Source: Verrucomicrobiaceae bacterium
GTDB lineage: Bacteria; Verrucomicrobiota; Verrucomicrobiia; Verrucomicrobiales; Verrucomicrobiaceae
Length of the DNA: 38,949 bases
Assembly: GCA_027486585.1 (NCBI GenBank)
Contig: JAIXOU010000007.1
Location: 1-38,949 of the forward strand
Reading direction: 5' to 3'
Below the pieces are notes generated by a model that was not told where the DNA came from, made no database searches, and saw nothing but the letters and a program-made list of their open reading frames with translations. Of this stretch, positions 7,815 through 15,355 are shown piece by piece (the first letter of the stretch is position 1; the number at the start of each line of letters is the position of its first letter). The translations under genes were made by a program, and so were the position numbers.

Positions 7815-9356
7815 CTACTTGTTGGACTTCTTTCCTTTGAAGATATACTCGTCACGGCTCAAGAAGGCGTCTTTGTCAGTGTCATATTTGTTAAAGCGTT
7901 CACCGGCTGCCACGGCATCGGATTGATGGGTAGTGTAGTATTCGCGAGTCAATTGACCAGCTTTGTCTTTGTCGAGTTTGTCGAACTTGGCTGCCCGCTC
8001 CTGCTCTTCGGCGCTCATTGTGTTAGCAGGTGGCATCTCGGTGCTTTTGGACTTCATTTCGGGCTTCTTGGCGTCCCCTTCCTTCTTTTTCTTTTCCTTG
8101 TTCGCATGACGACCGGTGCCATCACCACTATCGGGAATGCCCCCGGCTGGATTGAGTTGGGCGAGAACCGCAGCTAGTTTATTACGGGCGGGATGATCAC
8201 CTGTAACGAGCTTTTCGGTGAATGGTGCATCGCTCATATCAAAGAGTTCGCCCTTCTCATTGAGCTTCCAATTAGCATCACGCACATACCACATGGCGGC
8301 GAGTTGGTTAAAGACCCACTCGCGTGGAGCACCAGCTTCACCACGAAGTTGTGGCGCGATGCTCTTTCCGTCAAAAACTGTTTCTTTCGGTAAAGTGCCG
8401 CCTGCAAGTTCTGCGAAGGTGGGCAGTAAGTCGGTGGAGTCGATCAAATCAGCGCTCACTTTGCCCTTGGGCATTTTGGCAGGCCAATTAGCGATCATTG
8501 GCACGAGACCACCACATTCAAGCATCGTGCCCTTCATGCCGGAGAGCACCTTTCCACTGATGGTGGCACGTTCAGCTTGTCCTTTGCCTGTGCCGTTGTC
8601 GCCCATGAAGATGATCAACGTGTTTTCGCGAAGCTTGAGTGCTTCGAGTTCTGCGACAAGCTTGCCGACAAGCTTGTCCATGTAGGCGATGTTGTCAGCC
8701 ATGAGATCTTGGCTGTTTGGGGCACCGTCAGGAGTGGGCAGCAGATCACCGTGCACGCTCGACATAGGATAATAAACAAAGAACGGCTGATCCTTGTGTT
8801 TTTTGATGAAGTTCATCATGTGCTCATGCATGAGGTCCGGCATGTATTCGTTGTCTGCGAGCTTCAACTCTTTGCCATTGACGAGATACTCTTCGGCTTT
8901 GCCCTCTTTCTTGTTTCGATAAACGCCGCTGCCGTTGAATCGAAGGTAGTCATCGAAACCTGATTCATCTGGATCACCCGGCAACTGGCCCCACTTGCCA
9001 ATGGAGGTCGTTTTATAGCCTGCACTCTGAAACACACGACCCAGTTGCAGCTCCTTATTTGGCATGACCATGCACGCGTCCTGATTGCTCGATCCATTAC
9101 GAAAAGCATAGCGCCCTGTCATGATCATCGCACGAGATGGACCACAAAGCGCCGCCGTAAAGCAATGCGTGAAGCGTGTGCCCTCCTCTGCCAACTTATC
9201 GATGACCGGAGTCTTATAGTTGTCCGCGCCATAACAACCAACATTCCCGATGCCGAGATCATCCGCGAGGATGAAGATGACATTAGGCTTGTCTGCAGCT
9301 TTTGTTTCCCCGAGAAGAACTACTAGAGTTGCGAAGAGAATGAGGAATCGTTTCAT
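7815..9356 (-). CDS. Type I sulfatase with C-terminal EF-hand pair
   Basis: A 513-residue secreted sulfatase (signal peptide MKRFLILFATLVVLLGETKA). The N-terminal metal motif ADDLG is at 31-35, and the formylglycine site is Cys71 in LCGPSR, the Cys type that needs oxidation by a maturase. A GDNGTG motif supplies the later metal ligands. After the catalytic domain comes a lysine-rich linker (about 420-437, KEKKKKEGDAKK) and then two EF-hand-like loops near 458-470 (DKLDKDKAGQLT) and 491-502 (DTDKDAFLSRDE). EF-hands bind calcium and are common add-ons in this superphylum. It begins 20 bases after the GH2/lyase gene stop, so both are likely cotranscribed. Which sulfate ester it removes is unknown. 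Confidence 0.92.
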   Translation of the reverse strand: MKRFLILFATLVVLLGETKAADKPNVIFILADDLGIGNVGCYGADNYKTPVIDKLAEEGTRFTHCFTAALCGPSRAMIMTGRYAFRNGSSNQDACMVMPNKELQLGRVFQSAGYKTTSIGKWGQLPGDPDESGFDDYLRFNGSGVYRNKKEGKAEEYLVNGKELKLADNEYMPDLMHEHMMNFIKKHKDQPFFVYYPMSSVHGDLLPTPDGAPNSQDLMADNIAYMDKLVGKLVAELEALKLRENTLIIFMGDNGTGKGQAERATISGKVLSGMKGTMLECGGLVPMIANWPAKMPKGKVSADLIDSTDLLPTFAELAGGTLPKETVFDGKSIAPQLRGEAGAPREWVFNQLAAMWYVRDANWKLNEKGELFDMSDAPFTEKLVTGDHPARNKLAAVLAQLNPAGGIPDSGDGTGRHANKEKKKKEGDAKKPEMKSKSTEMPPANTMSAEEQERAAKFDKLDKDKAGQLTREYYTTHQSDAVAAGERFNKYDTDKDAFLSRDEYIFKGKKSNK

Positions 9357-9376
9357 GGTTGTTCAATGTTGAGAAG

Positions 9377-12300
9377 TTATTTGATCCAAAGCAACGGTTG
9401 CGTGATGCCGATGTTGCGCTGCACTTCGGGGTCGGTGGGGTCAGCGGGGAGTTTTTGCCAGAGATCGAGATACTTTTGTTCGCCGAGCATGAGACCGCCG
9501 AAGACGAGGTTCGGTTGTCGGGCAGGCCAGCCTTCCCAGGCATTAACATCGGGGGGAAGCGTCCACTTCGATTTGTCGGCTAGGAAGGGATACAGAAAGG
9601 CAATGGCCTTGGCAATGCTTTTGCCGTCCTTGGTTTCGTAGGTCCAGAGGTTGTCTTCCGTGGTGCTCAGGACGTTGCAGAGCATGGCCATGTTATCGAG
9701 TTGGAAGATGGAGTAGCCGTAGGGTTTGGTGCGGGCGAGCTCAAGCGGGAAACCGCCGTCTTCGGCCATCTGCTTGGCCACGAAGACTTCTTTGAACTTG
9801 GTCCGGCAGAGCCCAAGTTTTTCCTGATCACCAATGAAGTCGGCAAAGACGGCTAATTGAAGATGGAAAGCGACGGCGTGGTTGTTTTTCGCGTTGGCTT
9901 CTTCATTGCCGTTCTTGCTGGTGCTCATCCACTCGGCAAGTTCGCGGAACCATTGACGCAAGTCTTTGCCCATGTCGGCTGGGAAGGCTTTGGATTTTTC
10001 CATCGCTTTCACCGCAGCGGGAATCTCGATGATATGCAGCGTGTCGATGATGCCAATGCCGCGTCCTGGGGACACTCCAGGGACGGCCTGAGCGAAGTTG
10101 AGACTCGGGTTCATGCGGGTCTTTGCATCAAGAAAAAAGACCTTCAGCAACTCTGCAGCCTTGATCACATACTTGTCTTCACCCGTGATTTTGTAGGCTG
10201 CAGCGAGTGCAGCCACAGAGTCGCGCAGAGCTTTAACCGCCATGCGATGCGCGACAAAGTTCTCGGGGTTCGTCTCGCCATCGCGCTTGATGTATGGCAG
10301 TCCGTTGGGCTTTGAGGAATCGGGCCACCAGTAGTCACCGTTGGAATAAAAGTCGTTAGGACCGCCTTCGCTGAGTTTCGCGGGAGTTGTAGTGATGGAG
10401 ACAGGTTTCTGCTCCAAAGCAGCAGTTGAGGCCCTCAAAATGCGTTCGCGGTCAATCGCGGCAACATCAAGCGTTAGCTTAGGAGATGGCGATTTGGCCT
10501 CTGAAGTTGTTTTTAGTACTGCTTTTGGCTTTTCACCGCCAGGGGCTGGTGCACGAGCATCGGTAACGTATTTAAACTGCGGTTTGCGACCTTCGGATGA
10601 GACGGAGACACAGATTTTGTAGTTGGTAATCTCGCACTGAATGGTAGCACGACCGTTGTAAAGTTGCACAACGCGTGAAGCGGTTGAGGTGCCTAAATTA
10701 TCGATCAATCGACCATCACCCGCCAAGCCAAAGCGCACAATATTGGAGCAGTCGAGACACGGCACATCGTTGGTGTCGAGCATGCGCACTTCCAAGGTCG
10801 CGATACCGTCTTTCTGCGCGATCTCCTCAAGCTTGAGTTTCGCAGGCTTGCTCCATTTCTTCGTTTGATAACCGACGGTAAGGTCATCACTCACGCCCTT
10901 ACCAACGGCGCGGAGTTGATTTTGCCCCTCATTGAGCTTCACCATCCAATGCAGACCTGCAGCCGGATAATCGCTAACGTTGCGCTTCTTCACGCCGACC
11001 GATTTGCCGTTCACAAAAAGCTCCACCTCTGCGCAGTTGGAGTAAACTTTCACTTCTTTTTCTTCGCCCTCCTCACCCCAGCGCACGGGCCAACCGTGAC
11101 CGAAGATGTGGATCATGGGCTTCTCCGCCCAGTAGCTCTGGAAGATGTAATAGGTCTCCTTCGGTGTGCCATCACGCTCGACCACGCCCTTCTGATTCAC
11201 GCGCGGCACCGGGTTCTCAGGGCGCAGCGGTGTCGCAAAATCTTTGAAAATCCACGCCGCGCTGCCGGTGAGCCAAGGCATGTCTTCCTGCTCTTTAAGA
11301 TGCCAGTCAAAGAGATTGCACATGTAGCTCTCTGACCAGTCACCATCTTTCGACATGCGAACCTTGCCGCCAGTCCCCTTGTAGGCCTTACCCTTCTCGG
11401 CCGTGCCTTTGCCCGTCTCGACTTTCGTCACCATCTTCTCAGGATCTTCGGCAAATCGATGAGCATGGCTGTCGCCGCCCCACTCGGCGTGAAAGAAGTG
11501 CTTGGTGTCTTTGAGCGCCTTCTCAGCAGCGGCTTTGTATTCGGTATAGCGACCAGAATACCAGCCTGCCCAGATGCTTGGCGAGTAAATGTCCACGATG
11601 TCCTTGCAGAAGTCGCAGCGGCGAATGCAAGTCGGACGCGAAGGGTCAAGTTCACGCGAGAGGTTATTCAACTCCGTCATCAGCGCACGAATCTTATCTT
11701 TATCGAAGACCTCGAAATCGCCCGGCCAATCATTCTCATTGCCCATGCCCCACATGATAATCGAGGCATGATTGCGATGCTGATCAATCATCGCGCGCAA
11801 CATGTCCTTCGCCTGCCTCTGATAAGCCTCACCACCGATGCCACCACGGCACCAAGGCACCTCTTCCCACACGAGCAGCCCAAGTTCGTCACACAGATCA
11901 AGCACCAACGGAGCCTGTTGATAATGCCCAAGGCGCACGAAATTCGCGCCCATGTCTTTAATCATCGTCAGCGTCTTTCGCACCACATCATCCGGCACTG
12001 CTGCGGCGACTCCGGCATGGTCTTCGTGGTAGTGTGTGCCTTTAAGGAGCAAACGCTCGCCGTTAAGCTTGAAGGGTCCGTTGTCCACCCATTCGGTGCT
12101 GCGAATGCCGAAGCGCTCGGTGATCGTTTGCTCGCCATGCTTGGACTTGAGAGTGACTACACAGCGATACAGTGACGGTGACTTGGGTGACCAGAGCACC
12201 GGCTTAGAAAGATCAAATGAGAATAATCTTGCCTCACCAGTCCAGGGCTGGGTCGTTGGAGCTGCCACATCAATAGACATTGGCTGACCAGATGGATCAA

Positions 12301-12985
12301 TGATAGTCAGACCAATACTGACTTTGTCTTCAGCGTTTGTTGGGTTCAATAACCTTACCTCGACACTCACATTCGAGCTGTTGCCATTCAACACTGGCCT
12401 GACATGTACCCGCTCCAACGAAATCGTAGGCACATAAACCAAGCTAACGTGACGATACAATCCGCCGTAGCGATTGAAGTCGCTGAGGTCAGAGGGAATG
12501 CTCTCCGCATCACGTGAGTTATCGCACAGCACCGCGATGGGAATCTCGCCTTTGAGGGCCTCGTTCTTCATCGCCTTTGCCGCAGCGTCTGTGATGTCCA
12601 CCGTCCACTCATCATAGCCACCGACGTGCTCACCGACCTTCTCAGTGAAAACAAACACCTGCGACTTCTGCCCTGCGCCTTCAAAGTGCAGCAACGTGCG
12701 GCCAGCAGGATAAGGATTCTCAATCTTTAGCTTGGTGCGATACCAGCCTGGGCCTTGATAATACTTCACATCGGGATCCACCGCATCACGTCCATTGAAA
12801 CAATGCGGCAACGTCACTTTCGACCACGCCACATTGTCGCTCGCCGCATCACCACGCCAAACTTCCCACGTGCTGCCAAGCGTGCCCTGATAATACTCCC
12901 AGCCCTCGCTGAGACGTTGCGTTGTTTCGGCAGCGATGAGATTTGCACAGGTAAAAGCAAACAGAAAAAGAAGAAGTCGGACCAT
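9377..12985 (-). CDS. GH2 glycosidase fused to alginate-lyase-like domain
   Basis: A 1202-residue secreted protein; the ATG at 12985 is chosen over a TTG two codons upstream and opens the signal peptide MVRLLLFLFAFTCANLIA. Residues about 25-190 form the GH2 sugar-binding domain (PGWYRTKL, RYGGLYRHV), then an immunoglobulin-like domain, then the TIM barrel with acid/base Glu417 in GMGNEND and probable nucleophile Glu501 in HAEWGGD, followed by further beta domains to about 810. A proline-rich joint leads to residues about 840-1202, which match the alginate lyase fold (Pfam Alginate_lyase, PL5/PL38-like): FYSNGDYWWP (879-888), the NNH motif (1034-1036) and a YGYSIF segment with candidate catalytic Tyr (1089/1091). 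GH2 includes beta-glucuronidases and beta-galactosidases; with a uronate lyase attached, a uronic-acid glycan is the likely target (inference). Confidence 0.9.
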   Translation of the reverse strand: MVRLLLFLFAFTCANLIAAETTQRLSEGWEYYQGTLGSTWEVWRGDAASDNVAWSKVTLPHCFNGRDAVDPDVKYYQGPGWYRTKLKIENPYPAGRTLLHFEGAGQKSQVFVFTEKVGEHVGGYDEWTVDITDAAAKAMKNEALKGEIPIAVLCDNSRDAESIPSDLSDFNRYGGLYRHVSLVYVPTISLERVHVRPVLNGNSSNVSVEVRLLNPTNAEDKVSIGLTIIDPSGQPMSIDVAAPTTQPWTGEARLFSFDLSKPVLWSPKSPSLYRCVVTLKSKHGEQTITERFGIRSTEWVDNGPFKLNGERLLLKGTHYHEDHAGVAAAVPDDVVRKTLTMIKDMGANFVRLGHYQQAPLVLDLCDELGLLVWEEVPWCRGGIGGEAYQRQAKDMLRAMIDQHRNHASIIMWGMGNENDWPGDFEVFDKDKIRALMTELNNLSRELDPSRPTCIRRCDFCKDIVDIYSPSIWAGWYSGRYTEYKAAAEKALKDTKHFFHAEWGGDSHAHRFAEDPEKMVTKVETGKGTAEKGKAYKGTGGKVRMSKDGDWSESYMCNLFDWHLKEQEDMPWLTGSAAWIFKDFATPLRPENPVPRVNQKGVVERDGTPKETYYIFQSYWAEKPMIHIFGHGWPVRWGEEGEEKEVKVYSNCAEVELFVNGKSVGVKKRNVSDYPAAGLHWMVKLNEGQNQLRAVGKGVSDDLTVGYQTKKWSKPAKLKLEEIAQKDGIATLEVRMLDTNDVPCLDCSNIVRFGLAGDGRLIDNLGTSTASRVVQLYNGRATIQCEITNYKICVSVSSEGRKPQFKYVTDARAPAPGGEKPKAVLKTTSEAKSPSPKLTLDVAAIDRERILRASTAALEQKPVSITTTPAKLSEGGPNDFYSNGDYWWPDSSKPNGLPYIKRDGETNPENFVAHRMAVKALRDSVAALAAAYKITGEDKYVIKAAELLKVFFLDAKTRMNPSLNFAQAVPGVSPGRGIGIIDTLHIIEIPAAVKAMEKSKAFPADMGKDLRQWFRELAEWMSTSKNGNEEANAKNNHAVAFHLQLAVFADFIGDQEKLGLCRTKFKEVFVAKQMAEDGGFPLELARTKPYGYSIFQLDNMAMLCNVLSTTEDNLWTYETKDGKSIAKAIAFLYPFLADKSKWTLPPDVNAWEGWPARQPNLVFGGLMLGEQKYLDLWQKLPADPTDPEVQRNIGITQPLLWIK

Positions 12986-13032
12986 AGTCAAAGGATTAAG
13001 CTCACAAACTGCCCAGATTTATTCAATGGGCC

Positions 13033-13050
13033 ATTGGCCAGGTGGCCAAT
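13033..13050 (-). promoter_or_regulatory. Perfect 7-bp palindrome upstream of the GH2/lyase gene
   Basis: ATTGGCC (13033-13039) and GGCCAAT (13044-13050) form a perfect inverted repeat around a 4-base centre, about 48 bases before the GH2/lyase start at 12985. No T-run follows on either strand, so it is not a good terminator. The position and symmetry fit a protein-binding operator, but no repeat of the same sequence was noticed elsewhere in the window. Confidence 0.3.
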
Positions 13051-13089
13051 ACCTAGATCATTCAATAGATCCAGCGCACTTATTTATCG

Positions 13090-13118
13090 GTCGGAAGGAC
13101 ATAAAGAGCACTTCCGAC
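13090..13118. repeat. 8-bp inverted repeat in the gap before the GH2/lyase gene
   Basis: GTCGGAAG (13090-13097) and CTTCCGAC (13111-13118) are perfect reverse complements separated by 13 bases. The stem would form about 10 bases after the stop of the small open frame ending at 13128, so it may belong to that remnant. It is not followed by a T-run. A 10-bp direct repeat, GGTGGTCACG, also lies nearby at 13154-13163 and 13179-13188. Confidence 0.35.
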
Positions 13119-13127
13119 ACAGAAAAA

Positions 13128-13277
13128 CTAGGCAGTTTGAGCCAGCACCAAAAGGTGGTCACGGAGCCTAAGAAAGATGGTGGTCACGTGATAGCTGACG
13201 GCTAAGTCATCGCCGATCTCTTGCACATTTGTAGAAACAAGTTCGTTCAAATCGGCCTGCGCCTCACTTCGCTTATT
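13128..13277 (-). pseudogene. Short protein-like open frame, probable gene remnant
   Basis: In the gap after the GH99-like gene, the minus strand is open for 49 codons, ending at TAG 13130-13128. It has no ATG; a TTG at 13250 and a GTG at 13226 are the only usual alternative starts. The translation has ordinary protein composition (for example EAQADLNELV and VTTIFLRLRDHLLVL) and reads like the end of a gene whose beginning is gone. I do not recognise the family; a decayed mobile-element protein or an intergenic repeat unit are possibilities. It overlaps the stop codon of the GH99-like gene by a few bases in another frame. Confidence 0.3.
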
Positions 13278-15168
13278 TCACCGCCTCTTCCACAAACTTC
13301 AACAGTAGCGGAAAGGCAGGTTCGGGCATCTTGCCATGGTCGAAGCCATCAAGCTCATGCATTGTCGTATGTTGGTGACCCGCGATTTTCATCATGCGCC
13401 AGAAGTACGCACACTCTTCGTAGCGGCCCATGTGCTCCTTTTCGCGGTCGCCAGTGACAAGCAAGATGGGCGGGGCGTTTTTGCGAACGTGAAACAGCGG
13501 CGCGAGATCATCAATGATTGGCTGTGTTTCCTCGATACCTCGCTCGTCTCGGATCGTGAAATGCGTGATCACCTGGGGGCTGAGAGGGATGAGTCCAGCA
13601 ATATTGTCTGCATCGACACCATGTTTGCCAAGCCAATGCTTATCGAGTCCGCACATGAGAGTAAGGTAGGCTCCAGCGCTGTGACCGCTGACAAAGATGC
13701 GCTTGGGATCACCGCCAAACTCAGCAATGTGTTTGAAGGTCCACGCGATGGCTGCGGCGGCATCCTCAATGAAAACGGGTGACTTCACGTCGGGACTGAG
13801 TCGGTAGTTCGCGCTGACGACGGCGACCCCTTGATTGCGTAGCGGCATTGGGATGGAGCGCTCGCCCTGAGTCAATCCGCCGCCGTGAAACCAGATGACC
13901 GTAGAGAAAGGCTTTTTTGTAGCGGGCGCGTAAACATCAAGACGACAACGCTGGTTTTGTTGGGCTGTGATCCCTTTCTCGTCGCGGTAGAGCAATTCGC
14001 GAGTGAGGTAATAGCCTTCGTCGATGATTTGATGACCGAGTTCGCGACTCACACTGGCAAGGAGAGCTTCGGCTTCGGTGAACTTTGAATCAAACATCAA
14101 TGTGGAAGCTTGATCGAGCTTCGTGGCATCACCGCCTCGTTTGCGGAGTTGATAAAGCATGACTGGCAGGCGCAGATCAGCCGGATTGCCACAGCGGGGA
14201 AGCTTTTCAAGAAGGCGGAAACCATTGCTGCGTGTCGGCTCGATCATCGTTCCCTCGCCATAGTCATTCCAAGTGGCAATCTGAATGAGCGGTGCTTTGC
14301 TTGCGCGAGCTTGAGCAAGTGATTCAGACAGCGTAAGCCCATTCCGCGAGGCGATACTGCCGTAACTGGCATGCAAACCAGCCTGTTGATAGATATCTTT
14401 AAAACCAGGAAAAGCGGTGGCGATAAAGGGCGTCTTTTCCGAGTAGATGAGATCGAGTTCCTTCTTCCACTGATCTGGTTTGAGCGATTTGCCACCCCTA
14501 ACTGGAGGCCAAGCAAAAGCACCATCAAGTCCGTTTGACTTCACCAGATGCGGAAGACCAAACACGAACGGTTGACTCCTCAGATCAAACTTCCACTGCA
14601 AATGCTGCGGCCCGAAGACCAGCAACAGCGGCCGGTCATCTTGCCGCAAGTAGCTCGGATCGGTGAAGAAGTGCTCCTCAGCCCAATGGAGATCTTGGGC
14701 CGCCTGCTTCAGGTCTTCGCCGCTTTTGAGAGACTTCACCGACTGATCCTCGTAGCACACAGCGAAGCTCAAGCCGGCTTTTTTGAGCCATGGAATGAAC
14801 TTCTGAGTGTTGCGATGATTCATTGCATGATCATTAAGATCACTCGTGCCATACCAGTCGATGATGACACCATGAAGACCAGCGATTTTCATTAGCAAGG
14901 CGTGACATTCCAGCGCGTGATCATCACCCGAGTCATACGGCCCGATCAGCGGGTAATCATGCGCGGCGATCTTCCGCTGATCATCCCATTTCGTCTGTTC
15001 CGGATCAAAGTGATTCAGGGTCCAATGCCAGCCCCACTCGCCGCTCACAGTCTTCGTAGCATACCATGGCATGTAATGAACGAGCAGACGCGGCTCTTCT
15101 GAAAAAGCGAATATAAATGGGCCCAGAGCTAGGAGGATGAGAAGACAGCGCATAAACGGGACGTCCAT
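13273..15168 (-). CDS. GH99/GH71-like glycoside hydrolase fused to alpha/beta hydrolase esterase
   Basis: A 631-residue protein. An ATG at 15168 opens the frame; the ATG at 15153 (MRCLLILLALGPFIFAF) would give a tidier signal peptide and may be the true start. Residues about 27-345 resemble the GH99/GH71/WbsX-like barrel: HYMPWYAT (31-38), GVIIDWYGTSD (100-110) and TWNDYGEGTMIEP (299-311), where acidic residues would be catalytic. Residues about 385-631 are an esterase-type alpha/beta hydrolase with HGGG (428-431), GHSAG with Ser497, Asp574 in VTGDRE and His611 in GFDHG. Known GH99 enzymes cut alpha-mannosides and GH71 alpha-1,3-glucans, but most relatives in this superphylum are uncharacterised. 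The pairing suggests cleavage and deacylation of the same glycan. Confidence 0.85.
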   Translation of the reverse strand: MDVPFMRCLLILLALGPFIFAFSEEPRLLVHYMPWYATKTVSGEWGWHWTLNHFDPEQTKWDDQRKIAAHDYPLIGPYDSGDDHALECHALLMKIAGLHGVIIDWYGTSDLNDHAMNHRNTQKFIPWLKKAGLSFAVCYEDQSVKSLKSGEDLKQAAQDLHWAEEHFFTDPSYLRQDDRPLLLVFGPQHLQWKFDLRSQPFVFGLPHLVKSNGLDGAFAWPPVRGGKSLKPDQWKKELDLIYSEKTPFIATAFPGFKDIYQQAGLHASYGSIASRNGLTLSESLAQARASKAPLIQIATWNDYGEGTMIEPTRSNGFRLLEKLPRCGNPADLRLPVMLYQLRKRGGDATKLDQASTLMFDSKFTEAEALLASVSRELGHQIIDEGYYLTRELLYRDEKGITAQQNQRCRLDVYAPATKKPFSTVIWFHGGGLTQGERSIPMPLRNQGVAVVSANYRLSPDVKSPVFIEDAAAAIAWTFKHIAEFGGDPKRIFVSGHSAGAYLTLMCGLDKHWLGKHGVDADNIAGLIPLSPQVITHFTIRDERGIEETQPIIDDLAPLFHVRKNAPPILLVTGDREKEHMGRYEECAYFWRMMKIAGHQHTTMHELDGFDHGKMPEPAFPLLLKFVEEAVK

Positions 15169-15282
15169 GGTGGCGCACAGTATACTCTCACGCCACCATC
15201 AAATACACCTGCACGGCGTGCCGCTAGTTGCTTACACGATGCTGCCCCCCGATTGGATCGCGTTGGCGGAACACTATTTAGA

Positions 15283-15324
15283 TCACGAAAAAAGGAAGGT
15301 GAGGAGAAGAATCAGGGGTTTCAT
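15283..15324 (-). pseudogene. Thirteen-codon signal-peptide-like frame, possible scar of a lost gene
   Basis: An ATG at 15324, 31 bases after the LamG gene stop, encodes [13 protein letters not shown] and then a TGA at 15285-15283. This looks like the first part of a lipoprotein or Sec signal peptide and closely resembles the start of the sulfatase at 28599 ([12 protein letters not shown]). The spacing is what a next gene in the operon would have, but no coding frame continues. It may be the beginning of a deleted gene, or chance. The same stretch also has an open plus-strand frame with a basic, helical-looking end, so the reading is not certain. Confidence 0.25.
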
Positions 15325-15355
15325 GAAGACTAATCAATAGGCGAATCGAAGACTA

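Noticed and set aside
12936-13205. Plus-strand open frame across the GH2/lyase promoter gap
   Set aside because: No recognisable domain, antisense to the start of the GH2/lyase gene and low-complexity at its beginning.
15179-15202. TATACT and TTGATG boxes upstream of the GH99-like gene
   Set aside because: The spacing is 12 bases, too short for a standard sigma-70 promoter.
15137-15340. Plus-strand open frame of 67 codons ending in a basic, helical-looking tail
   Set aside because: Its first part is antisense to the start of the GH99-like gene, it matches no family I know, and all other genes are on the minus strand. The gap part could be a remnant but there is no clear support.
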